A stretch of 7,715 bases of DNA from Candidatus Bipolaricaulota bacterium (GCA_021129875.1 JAJOKK010000231.1:1-7715); one strand, 5' to 3'; positions 1-5,878 are shown, counted from the first letter of the stretch. Notes: generated by a model from the letters alone, not told the origin. Made by a program: numbers and translations.

Positions 1-165
1 CTCCCCTACGCACATCACTCCGGCCTCTTGGCCGGCACTCCAGCAATAATCCGTCTGTGTCAGTCTCCATCCGTGGTTCTTTCCTCCCTCGGACGGCGAT
101 TCAGGGATGGTTTTACTGAATACGTATCTTTGTAGCTGAACGGCAGCATCCCCCGACCGGACCCC
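1..165. other. Left-edge non-coding stretch with dyads and a possible gene start
   Basis: No convincing complete gene lies here. A perfect dyad CCGGCC-TCTT-GGCCGG sits at 20-35 and a second, ATTCAG/CTGAAT with an 11-base loop, at 99-121. The second is about 45 bases beyond the stop of the wzz-like gene, but neither has a T-run, so I do not call a terminator. On the minus strand an ATG at 70-68 opens a frame that stays open to the window edge (23 codons, beginning METDTDGLLLE). GGAGG at 83-87 lies 12 bases before it, which is rather far for a Shine-Dalgarno site. This could be the beginning of a gene leaving the window or chance. Confidence 0.35.
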
Positions 166-900
166 TTAGTGCTTACTCAAATACTGAACGAAGAAGGCGA
201 GGAGGAGTCCGGCGAAGATGCCGAGCACGCCGGCGACGGCGAGCGGCATCGTTCGGTTGGGACCCGTCCTGGTGATCGATGAGATTCTGACAGTCTCCAG
301 GGTGAGCAGGGCGTCCGCCTCTGTTTCGCGTAGGATATCAAGCCGTACCTGCTCCGTAACGATGCGCACCTCAAGGTCGACAACCTTCTTAGCCAGGAAC
401 GGCAGGAGCGGGTCGTCCGGTGTGGTGAGCGCGTCCATGCGCTCCTCCAGTAGGTCGAGTTGCTTGGTCGTCTGGTCGATCCTGAATGCGCTTTCTGCTG
501 TCGCTCGGTCTTTTTCCGCCTGGAACCGTGCGGTCAGTTCCGCATAGAGGTGCGTGGTGAACCGATCGAGTTGTTCTGGTAGGTCATTCGGAGGGATCAC
601 CCCGGTGAGCGTCACGTGAACGAGGTCCCTGGTCGACGTCTCGATCAACCGCAACCCTTCTCTCAGCGAGATGGTTTCGACCACATCGATAGCATGCGGC
701 AGCCTGTGTATGTTCGGCGCAAGGAGGTGCGTCGAGCGATCATGCAACCGATAGGAGACTGTCCCAGCGTATTCGTTCGGCTGCGTCCACACTATGCCGG
801 CGGTGACTGCCAGCGTGACGACCATGCAGACGATGATGATCCACTTTCGCCGCCAGATAACGCGCAGGTAATCGATCAATTCGATCTCGTATTCGTCCAT
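166..900 (-). CDS. Wzz-like polysaccharide chain-length determinant (PCP family) protein
   Basis: The predicted product is a 244-residue inner-membrane protein with the two-helix layout of polysaccharide co-polymerases, which set the chain length of O-antigen, capsule or exopolysaccharide. A cytoplasmic start (MDEYEIELIDYLRVIWRRKW) leads into membrane segment 1 (about 20-38). A long, charged, coiled-coil-prone periplasmic part follows. Membrane segment 2 (about 218-240) is preceded by a proline/glycine stretch (TGPNRTMP) typical of the family. The frame is open further upstream, to 1044, but the ATG at 900 has an AAAGGAG site 7 bases before it and the family N-terminus begins there, so I use it. 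No tyrosine-kinase domain is attached. No glycan genes are visible nearby; any partner would lie left of the window. Family assignment rests on topology and the N-terminal motif; the exact polymer is unknown. Confidence 0.75.
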   Translation of the reverse strand: MDEYEIELIDYLRVIWRRKWIIIVCMVVTLAVTAGIVWTQPNEYAGTVSYRLHDRSTHLLAPNIHRLPHAIDVVETISLREGLRLIETSTRDLVHVTLTGVIPPNDLPEQLDRFTTHLYAELTARFQAEKDRATAESAFRIDQTTKQLDLLEERMDALTTPDDPLLPFLAKKVVDLEVRIVTEQVRLDILRETEADALLTLETVRISSITRTGPNRTMPLAVAGVLGIFAGLLLAFFVQYLSKH

Positions 901-1280
901 CCAATCACTCCTTTTCGCAACTCTTCCATCCTCTCCGTCGTGCTCAAGTTCAGGGCAGAACAGCTGACGATCAGGTTCGAAGTACATATTCTTAATTCTG
1001 CCATCCCACCGATCAGCGTAACACAACCTTGGCTTGCAGATCAAGCCTACGTTTATACCTCGGTGATTTTATACGAACACGGCTTTCCCTGCCAGGTAGA
1101 GACCTTCCGCAGATCATCCCTGGAAGAGATGGTTGGAGAAAGAAGCAGCAGTTCGAGTACACTACGAAGATCCGGGGGGCCTGCAAAGACAGGGTGGACT
1201 ATACAAAGAGGATTGTCCTCACCTCTCCCGGCGGAGATGCCGCGCACGCGGATCACAAATATCATCGAAGCGAGGTTCCT
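901..1280. other. Divergent intergenic region with a possibly structured leader
   Basis: This 380-base gap between two divergent genes must carry both promoters, but I see no strong -35/-10 pair. TTATAC-like boxes occur at 1053-1058 and 1069-1074 on the plus strand without a good -35. Close to the phosphatase gene there is a nest of short inverted repeats: CCGGG 1172-1176 with CCCGG 1227-1231, enclosing GAGGA-TTG-TCCTC at 1208-1220, then CCGC/GCGG around 1240-1251. They could fold in the mRNA leader. Open frames run through this stretch in several phases, but none has a recognisable protein or a good ribosome binding site. Confidence 0.4.
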
Positions 1281-2129
1281 ATGACATTCGGTTATGCTGA
1301 TCTTCACCTACACACCACTGCTTCTGACGGGACGCAAGAGATACCCGAACTGGTGAAACGGGCTGCTGCGTGCGGTCTCTCTGCTATCGCCATCACCGAC
1401 CACGATACCGTCTCACCCGCCCTCACTCAGCGGGTCACCCGGATCGGGAGGTTGGAGGTGATCACTGGGGTGGAGATAAAGGTCGACTTCGATGGAATTT
1501 CGGGCGAGCTTCTCGGCTACTTCATCGAGCCGAACGCGCCGGCGCTCAAAGACCTCTTTTCGTTCATGGGTAAAGCGCGCGCAATGCGGATGGAAAAGAT
1601 GGTCATCCGCTGTCGCGACTACCTTCAACTCGATATCTCCCTTGCCGAGGTACGGGCACTGGCGCAGGGGAGCATCGGACGGCCCCATTTGGCAAAGATC
1701 CTCGTTGAAAAGGGAGCGGTCGAAACGATGTCCGATGCGTTCACCCAGCTCATTGGAGACGGTCAACCGTGCTATATCCCTCTCGAACGGCCCGGGTTCC
1801 GCGCGGCAGCGCACGCCGTTCATGCCGCAGGTGGGGCAACCTCGCTCCCTCATCCGTGTTTTATGGACGTCCTCGACTGGGATGCGTTTCTTACCACAAT
1901 TCACGCAGAGGGGGTCGATGGGCTCGAGGTCTTCTATCCGTACAGGAATGGGATGGAAGGGCTTAGTATTGCACCGGCGCTCTTGCAGTCCCTGGCGAAG
2001 CGACACAAGTTTCTCCTCACCGGCGGCTCGGACGACCACGGCCCTTCCTCGGTTAAGGAGACGCTGGGATCGATCCGGGTCGCCTACGAACATGTCGAGG
2101 CACTGAAACGACTGTGTGGACTCGCCTGA
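1281..2129 (+). CDS. PHP-domain phosphatase, RNase AM / YciV type
   Basis: The 282-residue protein has the metal-binding motifs of the PHP superfamily in order: D7-L-H9-L-H11-T with D16, then ITDHDT (38-43), GVE (63-65), GRPHLAKILVEKG in the middle, LPHPC, and GGSDDHG near the C-terminus. The GRPH..K.LVE.G segment is characteristic of the YciV/RNase AM group. Members with known activity hydrolyse 3',5'-nucleoside bisphosphates or trim 5' ends of short RNAs; the substrate here is inferred from family only. It is probably a soluble cytoplasmic enzyme. The frame is open 84 codons further upstream, but that extension is low-complexity and basic, and DLHLHT normally sits at the extreme N-terminus, so I choose the ATG at 1281 (GAGGT 4 bases upstream). 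It stands alone on the plus strand and ends 12 bases from the convergent DUF1385 gene. Confidence 0.88.
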   Translation: MTFGYADLHLHTTASDGTQEIPELVKRAAACGLSAIAITDHDTVSPALTQRVTRIGRLEVITGVEIKVDFDGISGELLGYFIEPNAPALKDLFSFMGKARAMRMEKMVIRCRDYLQLDISLAEVRALAQGSIGRPHLAKILVEKGAVETMSDAFTQLIGDGQPCYIPLERPGFRAAAHAVHAAGGATSLPHPCFMDVLDWDAFLTTIHAEGVDGLEVFYPYRNGMEGLSIAPALLQSLAKRHKFLLTGGSDDHGPSSVKETLGSIRVAYEHVEALKRLCGLA

Positions 2130-2141
2130 AGCGGTTACAGT

Positions 2142-3029
2142 TCAAAGGGAAGGGGGTGCGGGTTGCTCGGGCGGAGGAAGGGTAACCCGCTTGAGCGACG
2201 CGATCGCCACCTCGACCATGTCGTCGCTCGGCTCGGCTGTAGTCAGCCGCTGCATCCACAGCCCCGGTTTGATGAGGACCTTTACCCAGAGACGATCGTA
2301 GTTCCTCCCGCTGAACCGGAGCAGCTCATATGAGACCCCGGCGACGACCGGGAGGAGAAGAAGGCGCAACAGTATCCTCACCCACAGAGCAGGCGTCCCG
2401 GCAAGGGAGAAGATGAGGATGGAGATGATTAGGACGATCACCAGGAAGGCGGTCCCGCAGCGGGGGTGGAGTGTGGTGTGCTTTTGCGCGTTCATTATTG
2501 TCAGATCCTCTCCCGCCTCGTATGCATAGACCGTCTTATGCTCCGCGCCGTGGTACTGGAAGACGCGGCGGATCTCCTTCATCCGTGAGATTCCCACAAG
2601 GTAGAGCAGGAAGAAACTTATGCGGATCGCCCCCTCGACCAGGTTTAAGATGATGGAATTACCCTCGTGCAACCCCGGGATGATGCTTGCGAGGTAGAGG
2701 GGAAGGACGATGAACCCGCCGACGGCGATGAGGATCGCGGCAAGGAAGGTGAGGGTGCTGCCGATCGTTCCGGGCTGATCTTCCTCAGGGAAGGCGATGC
2801 TCGCCGAGAGGTTGAGTGCCCTGATTCCCAAGGAGAGCATGTCGTAGAGACGGAAGAGCCCGCGAAGGAGTGGAATCCGACTGGCTCGGGTGAAGCGACC
2901 CCGTGCGGGGAGGTCCTGCACGATGATCTCTCCGTCCTCCACACGCCGAACGGCGATCGCTACGCGACCGCCGTTCTGCATCATCACTCCCTCAATGAGT
3001 GCCTGCCCGCCTACTACCGGCACTGACAT
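2142..3029 (-). CDS. DUF1385 (YqhQ-like) integral membrane protein
   Basis: This 295-residue membrane protein belongs to the DUF1385 family (B. subtilis YqhQ). Diagnostic segments are GGQALIEGVMMQ (7-18), the conserved His/Glu motif YHGAEHKT (159-166), HPRCGT (188-193) and KPGLWMQRLTT (254-264). Hydrophobic segments lie near 93-117, 125-147, 194-212 and 217-236. The biochemical role of the family is not established; the conserved His, Glu and Cys residues suggest a metal site (inference). The C-terminus is proline-rich (PPPEQPAPP). It is the last gene of the rpsI-rpmE operon: only 4 bases separate it from rpmE, and its AGAGG ribosome binding site lies inside the rpmE tail. The 3' end contains a 7-base dyad (GCGGGTT 2158-2164 / AACCCGC 2184-2190), not followed by a T-run. 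Confidence 0.9.
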   Translation of the reverse strand: MSVPVVGGQALIEGVMMQNGGRVAIAVRRVEDGEIIVQDLPARGRFTRASRIPLLRGLFRLYDMLSLGIRALNLSASIAFPEEDQPGTIGSTLTFLAAILIAVGGFIVLPLYLASIIPGLHEGNSIILNLVEGAIRISFFLLYLVGISRMKEIRRVFQYHGAEHKTVYAYEAGEDLTIMNAQKHTTLHPRCGTAFLVIVLIISILIFSLAGTPALWVRILLRLLLLPVVAGVSYELLRFSGRNYDRLWVKVLIKPGLWMQRLTTAEPSDDMVEVAIASLKRVTLPPPEQPAPPSL

Positions 3030-3033
3030 TGTC

Positions 3034-3240
3034 TTACGCCTCTTTCTTTCCGTATTTACGCTGGAATCGCTCTACGCGCCCCTCGGTGTCGAGGAGACGT
3101 TCCTCTCCGGTGAAGAAAGGGTGGCACTTCGAGCAGATGTCAACGCGCATCTCCGCGACGGTGGATATGGTATCAAGCTGTGCACCGCATCCGCACTTAA
3201 CCGCCGCACTCTTCATCTCGGGATGGATATCTTTTTTCAC
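3034..3240 (-). CDS. rpmE: 50S ribosomal protein L31 (zinc-binding type)
   Basis: The 68-residue product is a large-subunit protein near the central protuberance that helps bridge the subunits. It starts MKKDIHPEM, the standard L31 opening. It keeps four cysteines, C16-x-C18 and C36-x-x-C39, so it is the zinc-binding (C+) form rather than the zinc-free paralogue made under zinc starvation. The FTGEERLLDTEGRVERFQRKYGK tail is the usual C-terminal part. The start codon is GTG, preceded by AGGAG 8-9 bases away; that site lies in the 16-base gap after rpsI. It is the middle gene of the rpsI-rpmE-DUF1385 operon, 4 bases from the next gene, so translational coupling is likely. Confidence 0.96.
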   Translation of the reverse strand: MKKDIHPEMKSAAVKCGCGAQLDTISTVAEMRVDICSKCHPFFTGEERLLDTEGRVERFQRKYGKKEA

Positions 3241-3256
3241 TTTAAGGCTCTCCTGT

Positions 3257-3694
3257 CTAACGTTTGGAGTACTGCTCGCTCTTACGGGCCTTCCGGCGAC
3301 CGTACTTCTTCCGTTCCACCTCGCGGGAGTCGCGGGTGAGGAGGCCGGCCTGTTTCAGCGGGGCCTTGTACTCTTCCGTGACTCCGACGAGCGCACGTGC
3401 GATCCCGAGGCGAACCGCTTCCAACTGGCCGGTATAGCCGCCGCCGGAGACGCTCGCTTTCACATCGTACTTCCCCACAGTTCCGGTTGCGTAGAACGGG
3501 AGCTTGACGGTCTTCTCCAGGTGTTCCGGCGCGTTCACATACGCGGAGAAGTACTCCTCTGCCGGACGCTTATTGATGAGCATCGCACCGCCGCCCTCGG
3601 AGAGGTAGATGCGCGCGGTGGCCCGCTTCCTCCTCCCTATAGTATGGATCGCATTCCCAACACGCTTTGGCAATCTTTTTTTTCCAACGTCCAC
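3257..3694 (-). CDS. rpsI: 30S ribosomal protein S9
   Basis: The 145-residue product is S9, whose C-terminal tail reaches the P-site tRNA. The family core is clear: TIGRRKRATARIYL (18-31), GGGYTGQLEAVRLGIARAL (84-102), the basic KKYGRRKARKSEQYSKR end and the near-invariant terminal SKR. The N-terminus is about 12 residues longer than usual. The only plausible start is GTG at 3694, with AGGAGGT 12 bases upstream, a long spacing, so the true start is slightly uncertain. It is the first gene of the rpsI-rpmE-DUF1385 operon, behind a sigma70-like promoter. Unusually, rplM (L13), its normal upstream partner, is absent; a tRNA gene is upstream instead. The stop codon is TAG. Confidence 0.96.
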   Translation of the reverse strand: MDVGKKRLPKRVGNAIHTIGRRKRATARIYLSEGGGAMLINKRPAEEYFSAYVNAPEHLEKTVKLPFYATGTVGKYDVKASVSGGGYTGQLEAVRLGIARALVGVTEEYKAPLKQAGLLTRDSREVERKKYGRRKARKSEQYSKR

Positions 3695-3743
3695 CTTAGG
3701 AAAAGCACCTCCTGAACAGATAGTACATCAAGCACAATACCAT

Positions 3744-3772
3744 ATGCTACCCCGGACCGCCCCGACTGTCAA
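3744..3772 (-). promoter_or_regulatory. Sigma70-type promoter of the rpsI operon
   Basis: On the minus strand a consensus -35 TTGACA (3772-3767) is separated by exactly 17 bases from TAGCAT (3749-3744), which matches TATAAT at 4 of 6 positions. Transcription would start near 3737, leaving a leader of about 40 bases before the rpsI GTG. The -35 box overlaps a small dyad, CTGTC/GACAG, at 3766-3781, which could be an operator or chance. Since rplM is missing, this promoter probably drives rpsI, rpmE and the DUF1385 gene together. Confidence 0.65.
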
Positions 3773-3855
3773 CGCCGACAGACTCAACGATTTATCCAGA
3801 TAGCACCCACACGGCATAGATCGATCCTCATATGCCCTTTATAAGCAAAGCAATC

Positions 3856-3931
3856 TGGCGGTCCCGAGGGGATTCGAACCCCTGTCGCCGGGATGAGAGC
3901 CCGATATCCTAGGCCACTAGACGACGGGACC
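3856..3931 (-). tRNA. tRNA-Glu (anticodon CTC), CCA encoded
   Basis: The 76-base gene folds as a complete cloverleaf. The acceptor stem is GGTCCCG/CGGGACC, the T arm has GGTTCGAATCC, and the anticodon loop CTCTCAT carries CTC at 3897-3895. This reads GAG, so it is a glutamate isoacceptor. The discriminator base is G and the 3' CCA is encoded in the DNA (3858-3856). A GAG-specific glutamate tRNA besides the usual TTC one fits a GC-leaning genome. It has its own promoter just upstream. Confidence 0.95.
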
Positions 3932-3945
3932 GGTCATTCTGTCTG

Positions 3946-3974
3946 ATTATCCCGGATCCGTGCCCGGGCATCAA
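3946..3974 (-). promoter_or_regulatory. Promoter of tRNA-Glu
   Basis: TTGATG (3974-3969, 4 of 6 to consensus) is followed after 17 bases by GATAAT (3951-3946, 5 of 6). The predicted start near 3939 is about 8 bases before the mature tRNA 5' end. It sits wholly between the PC4 stop codon and the tRNA, so the tRNA need not depend on readthrough. Confidence 0.55.
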
Positions 3975-3989
3975 GGGCCGGCGCAGTCC

Positions 3990-4271
3990 TTACGGCGTTG
4001 CGCTCTTGGCCGCGCGCTCCGCGATGTGTGGTTCGGCCTCTTTTAGCGCGGCCAGAAGTTCCGCGTGCAGCTCGACAGGGATAGCGATCCCTTTACGGGT
4101 AGGCTTCCACTCCTGCTCATCGGTCTCATAGAAGTTGCGGATATCGAGATAATCACGGTCGCGAAACCGCGAGAGGCGTATATGGATCCTCCCTCCCATT
4201 CCCTTGTCGATCACCTTCACCAGCTTTTCATCGGCCTGTTGCGCTTCGGCCTTTTGAGCTTCTTCCGCCAT
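3990..4271 (-). CDS. PC4-like (p15 coactivator family) nucleic-acid-binding protein
   Basis: The 93-residue protein has an Ala/Glu/Lys-rich N-terminal tail (1-20). A single PC4-type domain follows (about 25-80): GGRIHIRLSRFRDRDYLDIRNFYE, then WKPTRKGIAIPVELHAELLAAL. The WKPT.KGI..P...  segment is typical of bacterial PC4/YdbC-like proteins, small dimers that bind single-stranded DNA or RNA. What the bacterial versions do in the cell is poorly known; a role in transcription or DNA handling is inference. The ATG at 4271 has a strong AAGGAGG site with a short 4-base spacing. It lies between tRNA-Ile and tRNA-Glu on the same strand. I see no convincing promoter in the 82 bases upstream, so it may be made from the tRNA-Ile transcript. 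A short Ala-rich tail follows the domain. Confidence 0.85.
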   Translation of the reverse strand: MAEEAQKAEAQQADEKLVKVIDKGMGGRIHIRLSRFRDRDYLDIRNFYETDEQEWKPTRKGIAIPVELHAELLAALKEAEPHIAERAAKSATP

Positions 4272-4353
4272 GGTTCCTCCTTATCCTTGCCCGTGTCATC
4301 ACGCATAACAGTCGATGCGTTCTTATCGCCAACCGGAAAACTAAACAAGTAAA

Positions 4354-4427
4354 TGGGCCTGCCTGGATTCGAACCAGGGACCTCCCGCTTATCAGGCGAG
4401 CGCTCTAACCGACTGAGCTACAGACCC
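4354..4427 (-). tRNA. tRNA-Ile (anticodon GAT), no encoded CCA
   Basis: The 74-base gene forms a full cloverleaf. The acceptor stem is GGGTCTG/CAGGCCC with one T-G pair, the D arm TAGCTCAG..GGTTAGAGC, the anticodon loop CTGATAA with GAT at 4393-4391, and the T arm CCTGGTTCGAATCCAGG. The discriminator is A and is followed by TTT, so CCA must be added by enzyme, unlike the neighbouring tRNA-Glu. It stands alone rather than inside an rRNA operon, the commonest place for this tRNA in many bacteria. Confidence 0.96.
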
Positions 4428-4441
4428 GGATGCCGAATGTT

Positions 4442-4470
4442 ATGGTAGCGACCGGAGAGAGGCCTGTCAA
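4442..4470 (-). promoter_or_regulatory. Promoter of tRNA-Ile
   Basis: A perfect TTGACA (4470-4465) is followed after exactly 17 bases by TACCAT (4447-4442, 4 of 6 to TATAAT). The expected start near 4435 is about 8 bases before the mature tRNA. It lies in the gap after prfA. The -10 sequence is close to that of the rpsI promoter (TAGCAT), which supports both. Confidence 0.65.
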
Positions 4471-4508
4471 GGGAGAGTTGCACAAAGGCTGGTTGGTACA
4501 GCGTATTT

Positions 4509-5573
4509 TCACCCAGCGGCCTCTTCTGCTGCTGCTTCGCGAAGTCGACCGGTCAATTCGTCAAGGTCCCCCTCGAGGACCTCCCTCAGACGGTACAGGG
4601 TCAACCCGATTCGATGATCGGTCACCCGGTTCTGTGGAAAGTTGTACGTGCGGATCTTCTCACTGCGGTCGCCCGAGCCTATCTGGCTGCGCCGCGTAGC
4701 CGACAGCTTTGCTTCCTGCTCCTTTTCGATCCGATCCTTCAGCCGGGCACGCAGAACACGCATTGCCTGGGCCTTGTTCTTGAGCTGGGATTTTTCGTCC
4801 TGGCAACTGACCACGAGCCCGGTAGGGATGTGGGTGATCCGCACGGCGGAATCGGTCGTATTCACGCTCTGCCCGCCCGGGCCGGTCGAACGAAAGGTAT
4901 CGATCTTCAGGTCGTTGGTGTCGATGGAGATATCAATTTCTTCCGCCTCGGGGAGGACGGCCACTGTCGTTGTGGATGTATGAATGCGGCCGGATGATTC
5001 CGTCTCCGGGACGCGCTGCACCCGGTGGACACCTGACTCGTAGCGGAAGCGGCCGTAGGCGTCCTTCCCCTCGATGGCGAAGACGATCTGTTTGAACCCG
5101 CCGAGTGGGGTGGGGTGGCTGTCGAGGAGGGAGACCTTGAGCCGTCTTGCCTCGGCATAGCGCGCGTACATGCGGAAGAGGTCCGCGGCGAAGAGGCTCG
5201 ATTCATCCCCTCCGGTCCCGGCGCGGATCTCTACGATCGCCGTCTTCCGGTCGTTGGGATCACGGGGGATGAGAAGGTGGAGGAACTCTTGCCTGACCCT
5301 CTCCATCTCCTGCCGATCCTCCTTTAGGACGGCCTCAAGCTCCTCGCGCAGATCCACCTCGCTCTTCCACAGCTCCTCCTCCTCAGCGATCGCTGCACAG
5401 AGGTGTTCCCATCTCTCCCCTGCACGCGTAATTTCGCAGAGATGGGCGTAGCGTTGTGTTAAGTCGCGGTAGGATGGGCCGGCGATCATTTCGGGGTCGC
5501 TGAGCTTCCCTTCCAGGGCAACACGTTCTGTTTGTAGGCGCGCAAGTCGCTCGCGGATGTCCGGTCCCTTCAT
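4509..5573 (-). CDS. prfA: Peptide chain release factor 1 (RF1)
   Basis: The 354-residue product is a full-length class I release factor that frees the peptide at UAA and UAG. The stop-codon-reading tripeptide is P189-E-T191 (PxT), the RF1 form, not SPF of RF2. The catalytic GGQ is at 233-235 within STGPGGQSVNTTDSAVRITH. Other family blocks are EIRAGTGGDE (115-124), GVHRVQRVPETESSGRIHTS (181-200) and the C-terminal RTYNFPQNRVTDHRIGLTLY. The ATG at 5573 has GGAGG 6 bases upstream. No prmC/hemK gene, which methylates the GGQ glutamine and often follows prfA, is present; tRNA-Ile follows instead. A hairpin in the leader can cover the ribosome binding site. Confidence 0.97.
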   Translation of the reverse strand: MKGPDIRERLARLQTERVALEGKLSDPEMIAGPSYRDLTQRYAHLCEITRAGERWEHLCAAIAEEEELWKSEVDLREELEAVLKEDRQEMERVRQEFLHLLIPRDPNDRKTAIVEIRAGTGGDESSLFAADLFRMYARYAEARRLKVSLLDSHPTPLGGFKQIVFAIEGKDAYGRFRYESGVHRVQRVPETESSGRIHTSTTTVAVLPEAEEIDISIDTNDLKIDTFRSTGPGGQSVNTTDSAVRITHIPTGLVVSCQDEKSQLKNKAQAMRVLRARLKDRIEKEQEAKLSATRRSQIGSGDRSEKIRTYNFPQNRVTDHRIGLTLYRLREVLEGDLDELTGRLREAAAEEAAG

Positions 5574-5580
5574 AAGAATC

Positions 5581-5622
5581 CTCCGCTGGATACCCCGGCT
5601 TGTTGGAGGGAGGAAAGCGGAG
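5581..5622 (-). promoter_or_regulatory. Hairpin that can cover the prfA ribosome binding site
   Basis: In the prfA transcript CTCCGC (5622-5617) is perfectly complementary to GCGGAG (5586-5581), and GGAGG of the latter is the prfA Shine-Dalgarno site. The pyrimidine-rich stretch between (TTTCCTCCCTCC) offers a second possible anti-SD. Pairing would lower prfA translation. The complementarity is visible; regulation is inference. Confidence 0.4.
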
Positions 5623-5703
5623 ATTCGCAGTAGGTTAATTGGCGTAGGTAAGCCTTGTCGCTTGTGCAGGGTACAGGAGCTATCTCCGGAATAACCGCCA
5701 GAA

Positions 5704-5746
5704 CGTCGGGCACAGGACCCGACGCTACATCTATCTTTCTGTAGCG
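5704..5746. repeat. Two overlapping inverted repeats in the prfA upstream region
   Basis: CGTCGGG and CCCGACG form a perfect 7-base stem with loop CACAGGA. Immediately next, CGCTAC and GTAGCG form a 6-base stem with a 12-base loop. The two stems share bases 5723-5724, so they cannot both be complete. The GTAGCGTCGGG...CCCGACG style resembles intergenic palindromes seen in several unrelated bacterial genomes (from memory, not checked). Confidence 0.45.
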
Positions 5747-5815
5747 GCGTACCTTGTGTGCGTTGTTCTCTCTGAATCGAGACTGCGTTTCACCAAGCTG
5801 CAATATGAGGATCAA

Positions 5816-5871
5816 CTCCGCTTAGACCTGTAAGGTTCTTGACTGCGGGAGAGAACCTACGGGATGCGGAG
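5816..5871 (-). repeat. Nested stem-loop downstream of the coiled-coil gene
   Basis: The outer arms CTCCGC/GCGGAG (6 base pairs) enclose inner arms AGGTTCT/AGAACCT, extended by GT/AC past one bulged A, with a 12-base loop. It begins 7 bases after the coiled-coil gene stop codon. No T-run follows on the minus strand, so it is not a standard terminator; it may protect the 3' end or be part of the prfA leader. Confidence 0.4.
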
Positions 5872-5878
5872 CTGAATT

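Larger units (their letters stand above)
5574..5878. other. Structured intergenic region upstream of prfA
   Basis: This 305-base region has no supported gene but several inverted repeats. CTCCGC/GCGGAG pairs occur at 5581-5586/5617-5622 and at 5816-5821/5866-5871. CGTCGGG/CCCGACG lies at 5704-5710/5718-5724 and CGCTAC/GTAGCG at 5723-5728/5741-5746. AGGTTCT/AGAACCT lies at 5833-5839/5852-5858. I see no convincing promoter. An 81-codon frame crosses the region and overlaps the prfA start, but much of it is the translated repeat and it has no clear ribosome binding site. Confidence 0.5.

Noticed and set aside
901..1044. N-terminal extension of the Wzz-like frame to an ATG at 1044
   Set aside because: The extra 48 residues have no family resemblance, and the internal ATG at 900 has a strong AAAGGAG site and the typical N-terminus.
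1029..1280. N-terminal extension of the PHP phosphatase frame
   Set aside because: The 84 extra residues are basic and low in structure; the family begins almost at the DLHLHT motif, which fits the ATG at 1281.
616..1284. 222-codon plus-strand frame opposite the wzz-like gene
   Set aside because: It overlaps the real gene antisense and the intergenic region, has no recognisable domain and no good ribosome binding site.
2158..2190. Hairpin GCGGGTT/AACCCGC as terminator for the PHP gene
   Set aside because: The loop is 19 bases and no T-run follows; it lies inside the DUF1385 coding end.
2999..3715. 238-codon plus-strand frame opposite rpsI and rpmE
   Set aside because: It is a shadow of two certain ribosomal protein genes on the other strand.
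5570..5815. 81-codon minus-strand frame overlapping the prfA start by 4 bases
   Set aside because: The ATGA-type overlap is attractive, but no SD precedes the start, the sequence shows no protein character, and its middle is the translated inverted repeat.
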